Assembly (NCBI RefSeq): GCF_017753665.1
Contig: NZ_CP072524.1
Location: 1,860,001-1,924,000, forward strand
DNA from: Neisseria sicca
Lineage (GTDB): Bacteria; Pseudomonadota; Gammaproteobacteria; Burkholderiales; Neisseriaceae
Direction: 5' to 3'
DNA: 64,000 nt
Shown: in pieces, positions 53,154 to 64,000 of the stretch
Position numbering within the stretch: position 1 is the first letter of the stretch
Layout of the letters: every line of letters starts with the position of its first letter
Program-made: the position numbers and the translations under genes
The notes under the pieces: model-generated
The model's database searches: none
The model's input: only the letters and a program-made list of their open reading frames with translations
What the model was told of the DNA's origin: nothing

Positions 53154-55172
53154 ATGAAAAAATTCAATGTAAAAGTATTGAGCATGGCTGTTACGGCAGC
53201 CGTAGCAAGCGGCGCAGCGGGAGCGGCTGAACAAAACTTTGCAGCAGCGGTTGGCGGCAAAGACGATCAAGGTCAAGCAGCGTTTTTTACTGTCTTCGGC
53301 GAAGGCACAACATATGATAAAGATACCGGTAAGCTGACTTTCAAAAAAGATAGCGATGCCCTGCTTTTGAAAACCTTAGAGTTAGAACAAACCATTAATG
53401 GTTTTGCATCTGGTTCAAATTTCATCACAACTGATGCTAATGGCAACAAAACCGTCCGCGAAGCCACTAATGAAGATGTTGAAGCCGATGAGTTTAAAGG
53501 ACTGGGCTTGAAAGAAGTTGTCGCAGCACACGATGAAGCATTGGGTGACTTGACTGAAACCGTCAACGAAAACAGCGAAGCATTGGTGAAAACTGCAGAA
53601 GTCGTTAATACCATCAGCGCAGATGTAAATGCCAATAAAGCGGCAATCGAAACCAACAAAACAGCAATCGCCACGAAAGCCGACAAAGCTGATGTTGACA
53701 AATTGGTGGAATACACTGCCGATATGGGCAAAAAAGTTAACGATATCGGTGATACGGTAACTGAATTGGGTGATTCAACCAAGGAGGCAATCGCTACTGT
53801 TGAACAGGACATCGTTGGTTTGACAAAGGGCTTGGGGCTTGCGGCAGAAGCTGTAGAAGACAATCGTAAAGAAATTGATGCCAATAAAGCGGCAATCGAA
53901 ACCAACAAAACAGCAATCGCCACGAAAGCCGACAAAGCTGATGTTGACAAATTGGTGGAATACACTGCCGATATGGGCAAAAAAGTTAACGATATCGGTG
54001 ATACGGTAACTGAATTGGGTGATTCAACCAAGGAGGCAATCGCTACTGTTGAACAGGACATCGTTGGTTTGACGAAGGGCTTGGGGCTTGCGGCAGAAGC
54101 TGTAGAAGACAATCGTAAAGAAATTGATGCCAATAAAGCGGCAATCGAAACCAACAAAACAGCAATCGCCACGAAAGCCGACAAAGCTGATGTTGACAAA
54201 TTGGTGGAATACACTGCCGATATGGGCAAAAAAGTTAACGACATCGGTGATGCGGTAACTGAATTGGGTGATTCAACCAAAGAGGCAATCGCTGCTGTTG
54301 AAAAAGACATCGATGCCAATAAACAAGACATCGTTGGTTTGACGAAGGGCTTGGGGCTTGCGGCAGAAGCTGTAGAAGACAATCGTAAAGAAATCGACGT
54401 CAACAAAGCAGCAATTGATGCCAACAAAGAAGCAATTGCAACCAAAGCCGACAAAGCTGATGTTGACGAATTGGTGAAATACACTGCCGATATGGGCAAA
54501 AAAGTTAACGACATCGGTGATGCGGTAACTGAATTGGGTGATTCAACCAAAGAGGCAATCGCTGCTCTTGAAGAAGACATTGATAGCAATAAAACAGCAA
54601 TTGAAAACAAAGCTGATAAAAAGGATGTGGAAGGAATCAGAATCAAAGCTATTGAAGCTAAAGAATTAGCTCAATCTGTACAAGGTTCTGTTGAAGTTGC
54701 TAAAAAATCAGCTAAAACTGCCGCGGATTCTGCTCAAGCTGCACAAAAGGCTGCTGATGCAAATGCAGCACAAGTTGAAACTAACAAAGCCGATATTGTT
54801 ACACTGCAAACAGCAAGCAACCAACACGCTACCGATATTGCTACGCTGCAAACAGCAAGCAACCAACACGCTGCAGGTATTGCTAAAAACTCAGCTCGCA
54901 TCGACAGCTTGGATAAAAACGTAGCAAACCTGCGTAAAGAGACCCGTCAGGGCCTGGCAGCACAAGCAGCCCTCAGCGGCCTGTTCCAACCTTACAGCGT
55001 CGGTAAATTCAACGTTACCGCTGCTTTGGGTGGTTTCAAATCTGACACCGCAGTTGCAGTCGGTGCAGGCTACCGCTTCAATGAAAACTTTGCAGCCAAG
55101 GCCGGTCTTGCAGTGGGTACCTCTTCAGGCGGCTCTGCATCTTACAACGTAGGTTTGAACTACGAATGGTAA
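53154..55172 (+). CDS. NadA-like trimeric autotransporter adhesin
   Basis: A 672-residue oligomeric coiled-coil adhesin of the outer membrane. Signal peptide MKKFNVKVLSMAVTAAVASG, then a head (about 28-130) whose EDVEADEFKGLGLKEVV resembles the NadA head. The stalk is heptad-like coiled coil with about three and a half repeats of 83 residues (residues 160-490), including ATKADKADVDKLVEYTAD. The anchor from about 575 (KNSARIDSLDKNVANLRKE, QAALSGLFQPYSVGKFNV) is almost the same as in meningococcal NadA and ends YNVGLNYEW. It is much longer than NadA (about 400) because of the repeats. AAAGGT precedes the ATG, and a strong terminator follows. Confidence 0.9.
   Translation: MKKFNVKVLSMAVTAAVASGAAGAAEQNFAAAVGGKDDQGQAAFFTVFGEGTTYDKDTGKLTFKKDSDALLLKTLELEQTINGFASGSNFITTDANGNKTVREATNEDVEADEFKGLGLKEVVAAHDEALGDLTETVNENSEALVKTAEVVNTISADVNANKAAIETNKTAIATKADKADVDKLVEYTADMGKKVNDIGDTVTELGDSTKEAIATVEQDIVGLTKGLGLAAEAVEDNRKEIDANKAAIETNKTAIATKADKADVDKLVEYTADMGKKVNDIGDTVTELGDSTKEAIATVEQDIVGLTKGLGLAAEAVEDNRKEIDANKAAIETNKTAIATKADKADVDKLVEYTADMGKKVNDIGDAVTELGDSTKEAIAAVEKDIDANKQDIVGLTKGLGLAAEAVEDNRKEIDVNKAAIDANKEAIATKADKADVDELVKYTADMGKKVNDIGDAVTELGDSTKEAIAALEEDIDSNKTAIENKADKKDVEGIRIKAIEAKELAQSVQGSVEVAKKSAKTAADSAQAAQKAADANAAQVETNKADIVTLQTASNQHATDIATLQTASNQHAAGIAKNSARIDSLDKNVANLRKETRQGLAAQAALSGLFQPYSVGKFNVTAALGGFKSDTAVAVGAGYRFNENFAAKAGLAVGTSSGGSASYNVGLNYEW
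53631..54398 (+). repeat. Tandem 249-bp repeats in the adhesin stalk
   Basis: Units begin with GCCAATAAAGCGGCAATCG at 53631, 53880 and 54129. The first two are nearly identical over 249 bp; the third is extended by 21 bp (seven codons, DANK-type insertion), and a diverged fourth begins at 54399. Length is a multiple of three, so copy-number change would keep the frame. Confidence 0.9.
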
Positions 55173-55199
55173 TATTCTTCGTAGAACTGACCTAAATTG

Positions 55200-55226
55200 A
55201 CCCGCAGCTTCGGCTGCGGGTTTTTT
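55200..55226 (+). terminator. Intrinsic terminator of the adhesin gene
   Basis: CCCGCAGC-TTCG-GCTGCGGG, a stable tetraloop hairpin, followed by T6. Confidence 0.92.
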
Positions 55227-55257
55227 ATGCATTTAATCTTTGAAAGAAAAAATGCCC

Positions 55258-55301
55258 AAAGGTCGTCTGAAAACCCAACTCTGATTTTCAGACGACCTTT
55301 T
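55258..55301. terminator. Inverted DUS pair before the purine permease
   Basis: AAAGGTCGTCTGAAAA and complement followed by TTTTC, downstream of the main adhesin terminator and about 105 bp before the permease start. Confidence 0.6.
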
Positions 55302-55405
55302 CTCAAACCATTTCAACCGAAATGTTGACAATTTTTCACCCGATAACAAAGCGTTTTCAGTATAATACCGCCCGCAAATTTCCTTTTTTTTGAAAAGCAT
55401 AAATC

Positions 55406-56719
55406 ATGACTACTTCAAATCAAAATGTGCTGGAGCGCATATTCAATTTAAGCGCAAACGGCACGAATGTACGCACGGAGCTGACGGCTGGGCTGACCAC
55501 CTTCCTCGCCATGTGCTACATCATCATCGTCAATCCGCTGATTCTCGGCGAAACGGGCATGGACATGGGCGCAGTATTCGTCGCCACCTGTATCGCTTCC
55601 GCCATCGGCTGCTTCGTGATGGGCTTCGTCGGCAACTATCCGATTGCGCTCGCGCCGGGTATGGGCTTGAACGCCTACTTTACTTTCGCCGTCGTCAAAG
55701 GCATGGGCGTACCCTGGCAGGTGGCTTTGGGCGCGGTATTCGTTTCCGGCATCATTTTCATTTTATTCAGCTTTTTCAAGGTGCGCGAAATGCTGGTGAA
55801 CGCGCTGCCTATGGGTTTGAAAATGTCGATTGCCGCCGGTATCGGACTGTTTCTGTCGCTGATTGCACTCAAAGGTTCCGGCATTATCGTTGCCAGCGAC
55901 GCGACTTTGGTGAAACTGGGCGACATCCACCAACCTGCCGCGCTCTTGGTATTGGCGGGCTTCGCCATGGTGGTGGCTTTGGGGCATTTCCGCATCAAAG
56001 GGGCGATTATCCTGACCATTCTGACGATTACTGCCATTTCCACCCTGCTGGGCTTGAGCGAGTTTAAAGGCGTAATCGGCGAAATTCCAAGTATCGCGCC
56101 GACTTTCATGAAGATGGATTTCAACGGCCTCTTTACCCTCAGCATGGTCAGCGTAATTTTCGTCTTTTTCCTGGTTGATTTGTTTGACTCCACCGGCACG
56201 CTGGTCGGTGTTTCCCACCGAGCAGGCCTGCTGGAAGACGGCAAACTGCCTCGTCTGAAACGCGCCCTGTTCGCCGACTCGACCGCCATCGTAGCCGGTG
56301 CCGCACTGGGTACGTCTTCAACCACGCCGTATGTCGAAAGTGCGGCGGGTGTTGCCGCAGGCGGCCGCACCGGTCTGACTGCCGTAACCGTCGGCGTATT
56401 GATGTTGGCGTGTCTGATTTTCTCACCGCTGGTGCAGAGCATCCCCGGTTTCGCCACAGCGCCTGCGCTGCTCTACGTTGGTGCGCAAATGCTGCGTAGC
56501 GCGCGTGAAATCGACTGGGACGACATGACCGAAGCCGCCCCCGCTTTCCTGACCATCGTGTTCATGCCGTTTACCTATTCGATTGCAGACGGCATCGCCT
56601 TCGGCTTTATCAGCTATGCAGTGATTAAACTTTTGTGCAACCGCGTGAAAGACGTACCACCTATGGTGTGGATAGTTGCCGTATTGTGGGCGTTGAAATT
56701 CTGGTATTTAGGAGGCTAA
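55406..56719 (+). CDS. NCS2-family purine permease (AzgA/PbuG-like)
   Basis: An inner-membrane carrier of 437 residues with about 12-14 helices for adenine, guanine or hypoxanthine. RTELTAGLTTFLAMCYIIIVNPLIL near residue 23, ALAPGMGLNAYFTF near residue 78, DLFDSTGTLVGVSHRAGLL near 257 and GTSSTTPYVESAAGVAAGGRTGL near 303 are hallmarks of the AzgA/PbuG group. Its natural terminator, an inverted DUS pair, is split by an IS3-family element. Confidence 0.92.
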   Translation: MTTSNQNVLERIFNLSANGTNVRTELTAGLTTFLAMCYIIIVNPLILGETGMDMGAVFVATCIASAIGCFVMGFVGNYPIALAPGMGLNAYFTFAVVKGMGVPWQVALGAVFVSGIIFILFSFFKVREMLVNALPMGLKMSIAAGIGLFLSLIALKGSGIIVASDATLVKLGDIHQPAALLVLAGFAMVVALGHFRIKGAIILTILTITAISTLLGLSEFKGVIGEIPSIAPTFMKMDFNGLFTLSMVSVIFVFFLVDLFDSTGTLVGVSHRAGLLEDGKLPRLKRALFADSTAIVAGAALGTSSTTPYVESAAGVAAGGRTGLTAVTVGVLMLACLIFSPLVQSIPGFATAPALLYVGAQMLRSAREIDWDDMTEAAPAFLTIVFMPFTYSIADGIAFGFISYAVIKLLCNRVKDVPPMVWIVAVLWALKFWYLGG

Positions 56720-56811
56720 TGCCCCATTTGCAGAAAGATCGTCTGAAAAAACCTGAACTGCACCCCAAAAGTTGGACACATCCCCTCCAACTCGCAAGGT
56801 GCAGTTTTTTT

Positions 56812-57162
56812 ATGAGCAAATATACATTACACTTCAAATACCAAGCCGTACTCCACTACCTGCACATACGCAGCCAACAGCGTACCGCAGACCATTACGG
56901 CATTTCCCGAACCCACCTGCGGCGATGGATACGCGCCTATCAAGAAGGCGGCATCGGCGCACTCGAACATCCCCAATCCAAAACCATGACCGACCACCGC
57001 AAAAACCCCTTCATCGCCGACAAACCCGACAACGAAAAAACACAGGCAGAGCTTATCGAAGAGTTGTGCTATATGCGCGCAGAGGTCGCCTACCTAAAGG
57101 AGTTAAAAGCCCTCAGCCAAAAGCAGACCGCAAAGGACAAAGCCAAACCGTCCAAACACTGA
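56812..57162 (+). CDS. IS3-family transposase OrfA
   Basis: A 116-residue protein with a helix-turn-helix (QRTADHYGISRTHLRRWIRAY at about 24-44) and a C-terminal leucine-zipper-like helix (AELIEELCYMRAEVAYLKEL) typical of OrfA. The ATG at 56812 is 32 bp from the element's left end repeat. Normally the ribosome slips -1 near its end to make the OrfAB transposase. Confidence 0.87.
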   Translation: MSKYTLHFKYQAVLHYLHIRSQQRTADHYGISRTHLRRWIRAYQEGGIGALEHPQSKTMTDHRKNPFIADKPDNEKTQAELIEELCYMRAEVAYLKELKALSQKQTAKDKAKPSKH

Positions 57163-57964
57163 GGGCGCAACATCCGCTCAAATACCTGCTGCACATCGCA
57201 AACCTGCCCAAAAGCAGCTTTTACTACCACCACCAAGACCGACCCGACCCCGATGCAGCCGACAAAGCCCTTATCGCCGAAATCTACGAACGGCATAAAG
57301 GACGCTACGGGCAAAGGCGCATTGCCGCAGCATTGGATTGGAACCGCAAAAAAGCAGCGAGGTTGATGAAGCAGTTGGGGCTGAAAGCCCTTATACGGGC
57401 GAAAAAGCCTACCGCCATCCCGCCATGGGCGAAATATCGGAACACCTCCTCAAACGCCGGTTCAAAGCCCGAAAGCCCAACGAAAAATGGCTGACCGACG
57501 TGACCGAACTCAAAGGAAAGGACGGCAAACTGTACCTCTCACCAATCTTGGACCTGTTCAACCGCGAGATCGTCGCCTACGCCATGAGCCGCAATGCTAA
57601 CAGCGAAATGGTGAAGGAAATGCTCGAAAAGGCCGCACCCGGTCTGACTGATAAGAAAGGAACGATGCTGCATTCCGACCAGGGTGTGCTGTACCGTACG
57701 GCGGGGTATAGGGAATTGCTTGCGGAGCATTCCATGGTTCAAAGCATGTCGCGTAAGGCGAACTGTTGGGACAATGCGCCGATGGAAAGCTTCTTTGCGG
57801 TGTTGAAGACGGAGTGTTTCTATAACGCAGGTGAATTGACGGTAGATGAATTGATGAAGCAGATAGATGACTATATGGATTACTACAACCGGGAGCGTTG
57901 CAGTTTGAAATTGAAAAAGCTGAGTCCTGTCGCATACAGAACCCAGCTTGCACAGAGCGCCTGA
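57159..57964 (+). pseudogene. IS3-family transposase OrfB, broken by a frameshift
   Basis: The first part (LRAQHPLKYLLHIANLPKSS .. LGLKALIRAKK) reads in the -1 frame of OrfA. At the A5 run 57402-57406 the sense passes into another frame (AYRHPAMGEISEHLLKRRF onward), consistent with loss of one A from an A6 run. The DDE residues lie in the second part (WLTDVTEL, MLHSDQGVLY, APMESFFAVLKTE). The product would be truncated, unless slippage or a sequencing error explains the change. Confidence 0.8.
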
Positions 57965-58114
57965 AAAGGCTTTTATGAGTGTCCAAGATTTGGGGGGCAG
58001 TTCACAAGTTTTCAGACGACCTTTTATATATAATAAGTAGTGGCTCAGGCTCTATTAATTAATATTAGTTTAAATAGACGTATAAACCATTCAGTAATAA
58101 CTGCACAAACTCTC

Positions 58115-58579
58115 TTAAAGCCGATATACGGAACAGTTTTTATCTGCACCAGAAAAATAGTTTTTCGTAACATCATCACAAGAACTAGCAGTACTCTCAC
58201 AAATAAAAGTCGTTAGAGATTCATTAATCTTTATTACCCTAGGTTCTTTATTTTTATCCAATGCAACTGCCTTTAAAGTAAATTTCCCATCTAACGCGCC
58301 TCTAGCAAGCCCATGAGGATAAATACAAAAGTTTTCTAAACTCCGCGAGTTAGGTAAATCAGGCCACGCTGTAGAAGTTTTCTTGAAACTACCATTCTGC
58401 TGATAAAATCGCTCCATAAACTGAGCACTCTCAACAAGCGCTGCTAGAGCCTGACGTATTTCTGAGTCTCTAAGATATTTTTGATAACTTGGATAAGCTA
58501 TTGAAGTTAAGAACCCAATTATTGCAATTACAAAGATTAATTGAGTAAGAGAATACCCTTTACAATTTTCTTTATTCAT
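58115..58579 (-). CDS. comP: Minor pilin ComP, DUS receptor, with unusual N-terminus
   Basis: A type IV pilin-like protein of 154 residues that binds DUS-bearing DNA at the cell surface. It matches meningococcal ComP: FMERFYQQNGSFKKTSTAWP near residue 54, GLARGALDGKFTLKAVALDK near residue 90, and paired cysteines in FICES, SSCDD and ADKNCS. The leader is MNKENCKG; the mature N-terminus YSLTQLIFVIAIIGFL has Tyr1 and Gln5, whereas Phe1 and Glu5 are near-universal in type IV pilins. The gene is much richer in A/T than its neighbours. comE follows upstream on the same strand. Confidence 0.9.
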   Translation of the reverse strand: MNKENCKGYSLTQLIFVIAIIGFLTSIAYPSYQKYLRDSEIRQALAALVESAQFMERFYQQNGSFKKTSTAWPDLPNSRSLENFCIYPHGLARGALDGKFTLKAVALDKNKEPRVIKINESLTTFICESTASSCDDVTKNYFSGADKNCSVYRL

Positions 58580-58753
58580 AATTTATTACCTATTGATAAT
58601 TTCATCACCCAATTTCAATATATATCCTTTTGTATAAGAAACCTTTTGGGTTTACAACACTTACTTTCAGACTGACTAAGGCCACCCATATTTTCTTCCA
58701 GGCAGAATACCAGCCTACATCTCAAATTCCTTGTCTTAATGCTCCCAGTTAAT

Positions 58754-59044
58754 TTACTTTTGGACGGCGTTTTTAGCTTTTGAGTTTGCAGGTGCGGGCG
58801 CGACGGTTGCTTCGGCCTTCAGTTTGGAGAAGATACCCTCGCCGATGCCTTTGACGTTTTTGAGCTCTTCCACCGATTTGAAGGCACCATGCTGCTGACG
58901 GTAGTCCACAATGGCTTTCGCTTTGGCCGGACCGATGCCGGGCAGGGCTTCCAATTCGGAAGAAGAGGCGGTATTGATGTTGACGGCTGCCAGCGACAGC
59001 GAGGCAGTTAAAACGGAGAGTGCGGCAAAGAGGAGTTTTTTCAT
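58754..59044 (-). CDS. comE: Competence DNA-binding protein ComE (ComEA-like)
   Basis: A 96-residue periplasmic protein: signal peptide MKKLLFAALSVLTASLSLA, then one helix-hairpin-helix domain (NINTASSSELEALPGIGPAK and KSVEELKNVKGIGEGIFSKL) and a short Ala/Lys tail. It binds incoming DNA without sequence preference and helps pull it through the outer membrane. Gonococci have several copies, each downstream of an rRNA operon; this one is in the same place, 347 bp after 5S rRNA. Confidence 0.95.
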   Translation of the reverse strand: MKKLLFAALSVLTASLSLAAVNINTASSSELEALPGIGPAKAKAIVDYRQQHGAFKSVEELKNVKGIGEGIFSKLKAEATVAPAPANSKAKNAVQK

Positions 59045-59350
59045 AAGGGCGTTTTCCTATCATTTCGTTAATATGGACGGTAACACCGGGGAGACGTTAC
59101 CACTATATATCTTATCATCATATACTTTACATCATTTTAATTCAAACAATTTTAAATATTTCTAACTTTACTATCTCTCAATGTATTGATTCTACAACAT
59201 CTACTAACCCACCTCAATTTCGAAGCGGCCCCATCCACATTCTCAAAAGTCCATTCTTCTGCAACCGGAGCATTCGGAGTATTACCCCATTCCGCCCCAC
59301 CGCCGCTATCAAGGCAGGAGGGTCCGGTTCGCCAAACTTGTCAACGATTC
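59045..59350. other. AT-rich leader region of comE
   Basis: 306 bp between the rRNA operon terminator and comE with no gene. It contains a very A/T-rich tract (59098-59185) in which the comE promoter would be expected; no DUS is present. Confidence 0.5.
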
Positions 59351-59386
59351 AAAGTAAAAGCCCCCGACATCTGTCGGGGGCTTAGA
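59351..59386 (-). terminator. rRNA operon terminator
   Basis: On the minus strand AAGCCCCCGACAGATGTCGGGGGCTTTTAC forms a very stable stem of about 12 bp followed by TTTTACTTT, 10 bp past 5S rRNA. Confidence 0.9.
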
Positions 59387-59391
59387 ATAGG

Positions 59392-59506
59392 TGTTTGGCA
59401 GTGACCTACTTTCGCATGGAAGAACCACACTATCATCGGCGCTGAGTCGTTTCACGGTCCTGTTCGGGATGGGAAGGCGTGGGACCAACTCGCTATGGCC
59501 GCCAAA
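59392..59506 (-). rRNA. rrf: 5S ribosomal RNA
   Basis: About 115 nt; on the minus strand it begins GTTTGGCGGCCATAGCGAG and contains CCCATCCCGAACAGG and TGCGAAAGTAGG, standard 5S segments. The two ends pair (TTTGGCGGCC region with the TGCCAAAC end). Ends are approximate. Confidence 0.95.
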
Positions 59507-59600
59507 CTTAAACTGTACAAATCGGTAAAGCCTCAATCAATATATTCGGTGATGACTGAATCAGTCAGTAAGCTTTTTATTTGAAGTTCTTCAAATGATA

Positions 59601-62491
<2,891 letters not shown>

Positions 62492-62922
62492 CTATCATTT
62501 CAAGAACTTCTCTGACTTTGCCTGACATTCCGTTGACGAGAACATCAAACTTGAATTTCCTACTTTGATAAAGCTTACTGCTTGTTGTGTCTTAATCCCG
62601 CCTTTTGTCTTTCGGGATTAAGTCGATACAATCATCACCCAAATACTGCACCTGTTTTTCTTTTCCTATCCAGGAGACAACTGACCGTTTGCAATCGGTC
62701 AATCATCAAAAACAGACACATTGTCTTTGTTTGTTGATTTCGGCTTTCCAATTTGTTAAAGATCGATGCGTTCAATATTGCTATTTACTTCGCAAATCAA
62801 AATGAGCTGATTATTATAGCAGCCTTTCTTTTCCCGTCAAACTGATTCGTCAGCAGACTCCTCTTTAGAAAAAAAGAAAGCAGTTACACTGCCTTTTTAA
62901 CTCGCTTTGATTTGGAAAGTAT
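62492..62922 (-). other. 23S-tRNA spacer of the rRNA operon
   Basis: 431 bp of transcribed spacer between tRNA-Ala and 23S. It contains a stem (TCCCGCCTTTTGTCTTTCGGGA on the plus strand, near 62597-62618) and long A/T tracts that should form the 23S processing stem with the region beyond the 23S 3' end (compare ATCAAAGTAGGAA region). Confidence 0.6.
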
Positions 62923-62998
62923 TGGTGGAGGCAAACGGGATCGAACCGATGACCCCCTGCTTGCAAAGCAGGTGCTCTACCAACTGAGCTATGCCCCC
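62923..62998 (-). tRNA. tRNA-Ala (anticodon TGC)
   Basis: A 76-nt cloverleaf in the 16S-23S spacer: acceptor GGGGGCA with TGCCTCC, the anticodon loop TTTGCAA, T-arm GGTTCGATCC, encoded CCA. Confidence 0.97.
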
Positions 62999-63003
62999 GT
63001 TCT

Positions 63004-63080
<77 letters not shown>

Positions 63081-63178
63081 GGATTCTCTTCTTAAGCGAA
63101 TCTTGTCTTCACTCAAGCATTTTTCCGCATCTTCTACAGTTTACCGATAAGTGTGAATGCAACAGCCTCTTCTTTCTC

Positions 63179-64000
<822 letters not shown>

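Larger units (their letters stand above)
56754..58004 (+). mobile_element. IS3-family insertion sequence, orfB frameshifted
   Basis: 1251 bp between inverted repeats of 26 bp with three mismatches (left TGAACTGCACCCC..TTGGACAC; right end the complement of TGAACTGCCCCCC..TTGGACAC). It holds orfA and orfB in the usual -1 arrangement. The flanks are a forward DUS half (56738-56749) and a reverse DUS half (58010-58022), so the element landed in the loop of a DUS hairpin. No target duplication was recognised. Confidence 0.88.

Noticed and set aside
53631..54398. Regular repeats that might suggest a CRISPR-like array
   Set aside because: Units are contiguous, 249 bp, in frame, and encode coiled-coil; there are no spacers.
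53273..54646. 457-codon open frame antisense to the adhesin, Ser/Leu/Ala-rich
   Set aside because: It mirrors the adhesin repeats and has no signal, start site or family character of its own.

Overview
The window is chromosomal DNA of a commensal Neisseria, most likely of the N. mucosa / N. sicca / N. macacae group. The DNA uptake sequence (DUS) seen dozens of times is AGGTCGTCTGAA, the dialect reported for that group, not ATGCCGTCTGAA of meningococci and gonococci. Five Correia elements (TATAGTGGATTAA termini), a gluP-type sugar carrier, and a comP-comE pair beside an rRNA operon also fit Neisseria. Product calls come from reading the translations by eye; no database search was run.

Layout. 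0-9.2 kb: the end of an unknown gene, pgi, a LacI-type regulator, an MFS sugar carrier, a TonB-dependent siderophore receptor with a siderophore-esterase-like hydrolase, then about 0.85 kb of duplicated non-coding repeats. 9.2-20.2 kb: yejA-like binding protein, BrkB-family membrane protein, wrbA, a small alpha/beta hydrolase, gluP, yqaA-like protein, aromatic/aspartate aminotransferase, tRNA-Lys, mrp/apbC, queA. 20.4-26.5 kb: a doubtful small membrane gene, then an iron-chelate ABC importer (two FecCD permeases, an FmdE-like protein, an ATPase) with an OafA-type O-acyltransferase gene lodged inside it. 26.8-32.7 kb: a HesA/MoeB/ThiF protein, an intact IS30-family element, the petABC cytochrome bc1 operon, a Nif3-like gene. 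32.9-38.6 kb: metR, then kdsC-lptC-lptA-lptB, then rpoN-hpf. The sigma-54 gene reads as full length here.

39-44.5 kb: gluconate permease and gluconokinase separated by a long-form Correia element, then a haem importer (hmuTUV) preceded by a 76-codon HemS-like remnant, a 19-bp Fur-box-like dyad and another Correia element. 44.7-52.5 kb: ileS, miaB, a small exported protein, hemL, an AEC-family carrier. 53.1-55.2 kb: a NadA-like trimeric autotransporter adhesin whose stalk is built from 249-bp tandem repeats. 55.4-58 kb: a purine permease and an IS3-family element with a frameshifted orfB, inserted in the loop of a DUS-pair terminator. 58.1-64 kb: comP (the DUS-receptor pilin, with unusual Tyr1/Gln5), comE, and a minus-strand rRNA operon (16S, tRNA-Ile, tRNA-Ala, 23S, 5S) that runs off the right edge.

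Two themes join the genes. One is iron and haem capture: siderophore receptor plus esterase, an iron-chelate ABC importer, hmuTUV and the adjacent Fur-like sites. The other is DNA uptake: comP and comE are the proteins expected to bind incoming DNA, and the rest of the window is studded with the sequence ComP should recognise, often as inverted pairs acting as terminators and sometimes inside reading frames. No CRISPR array, prophage or defence island was seen.
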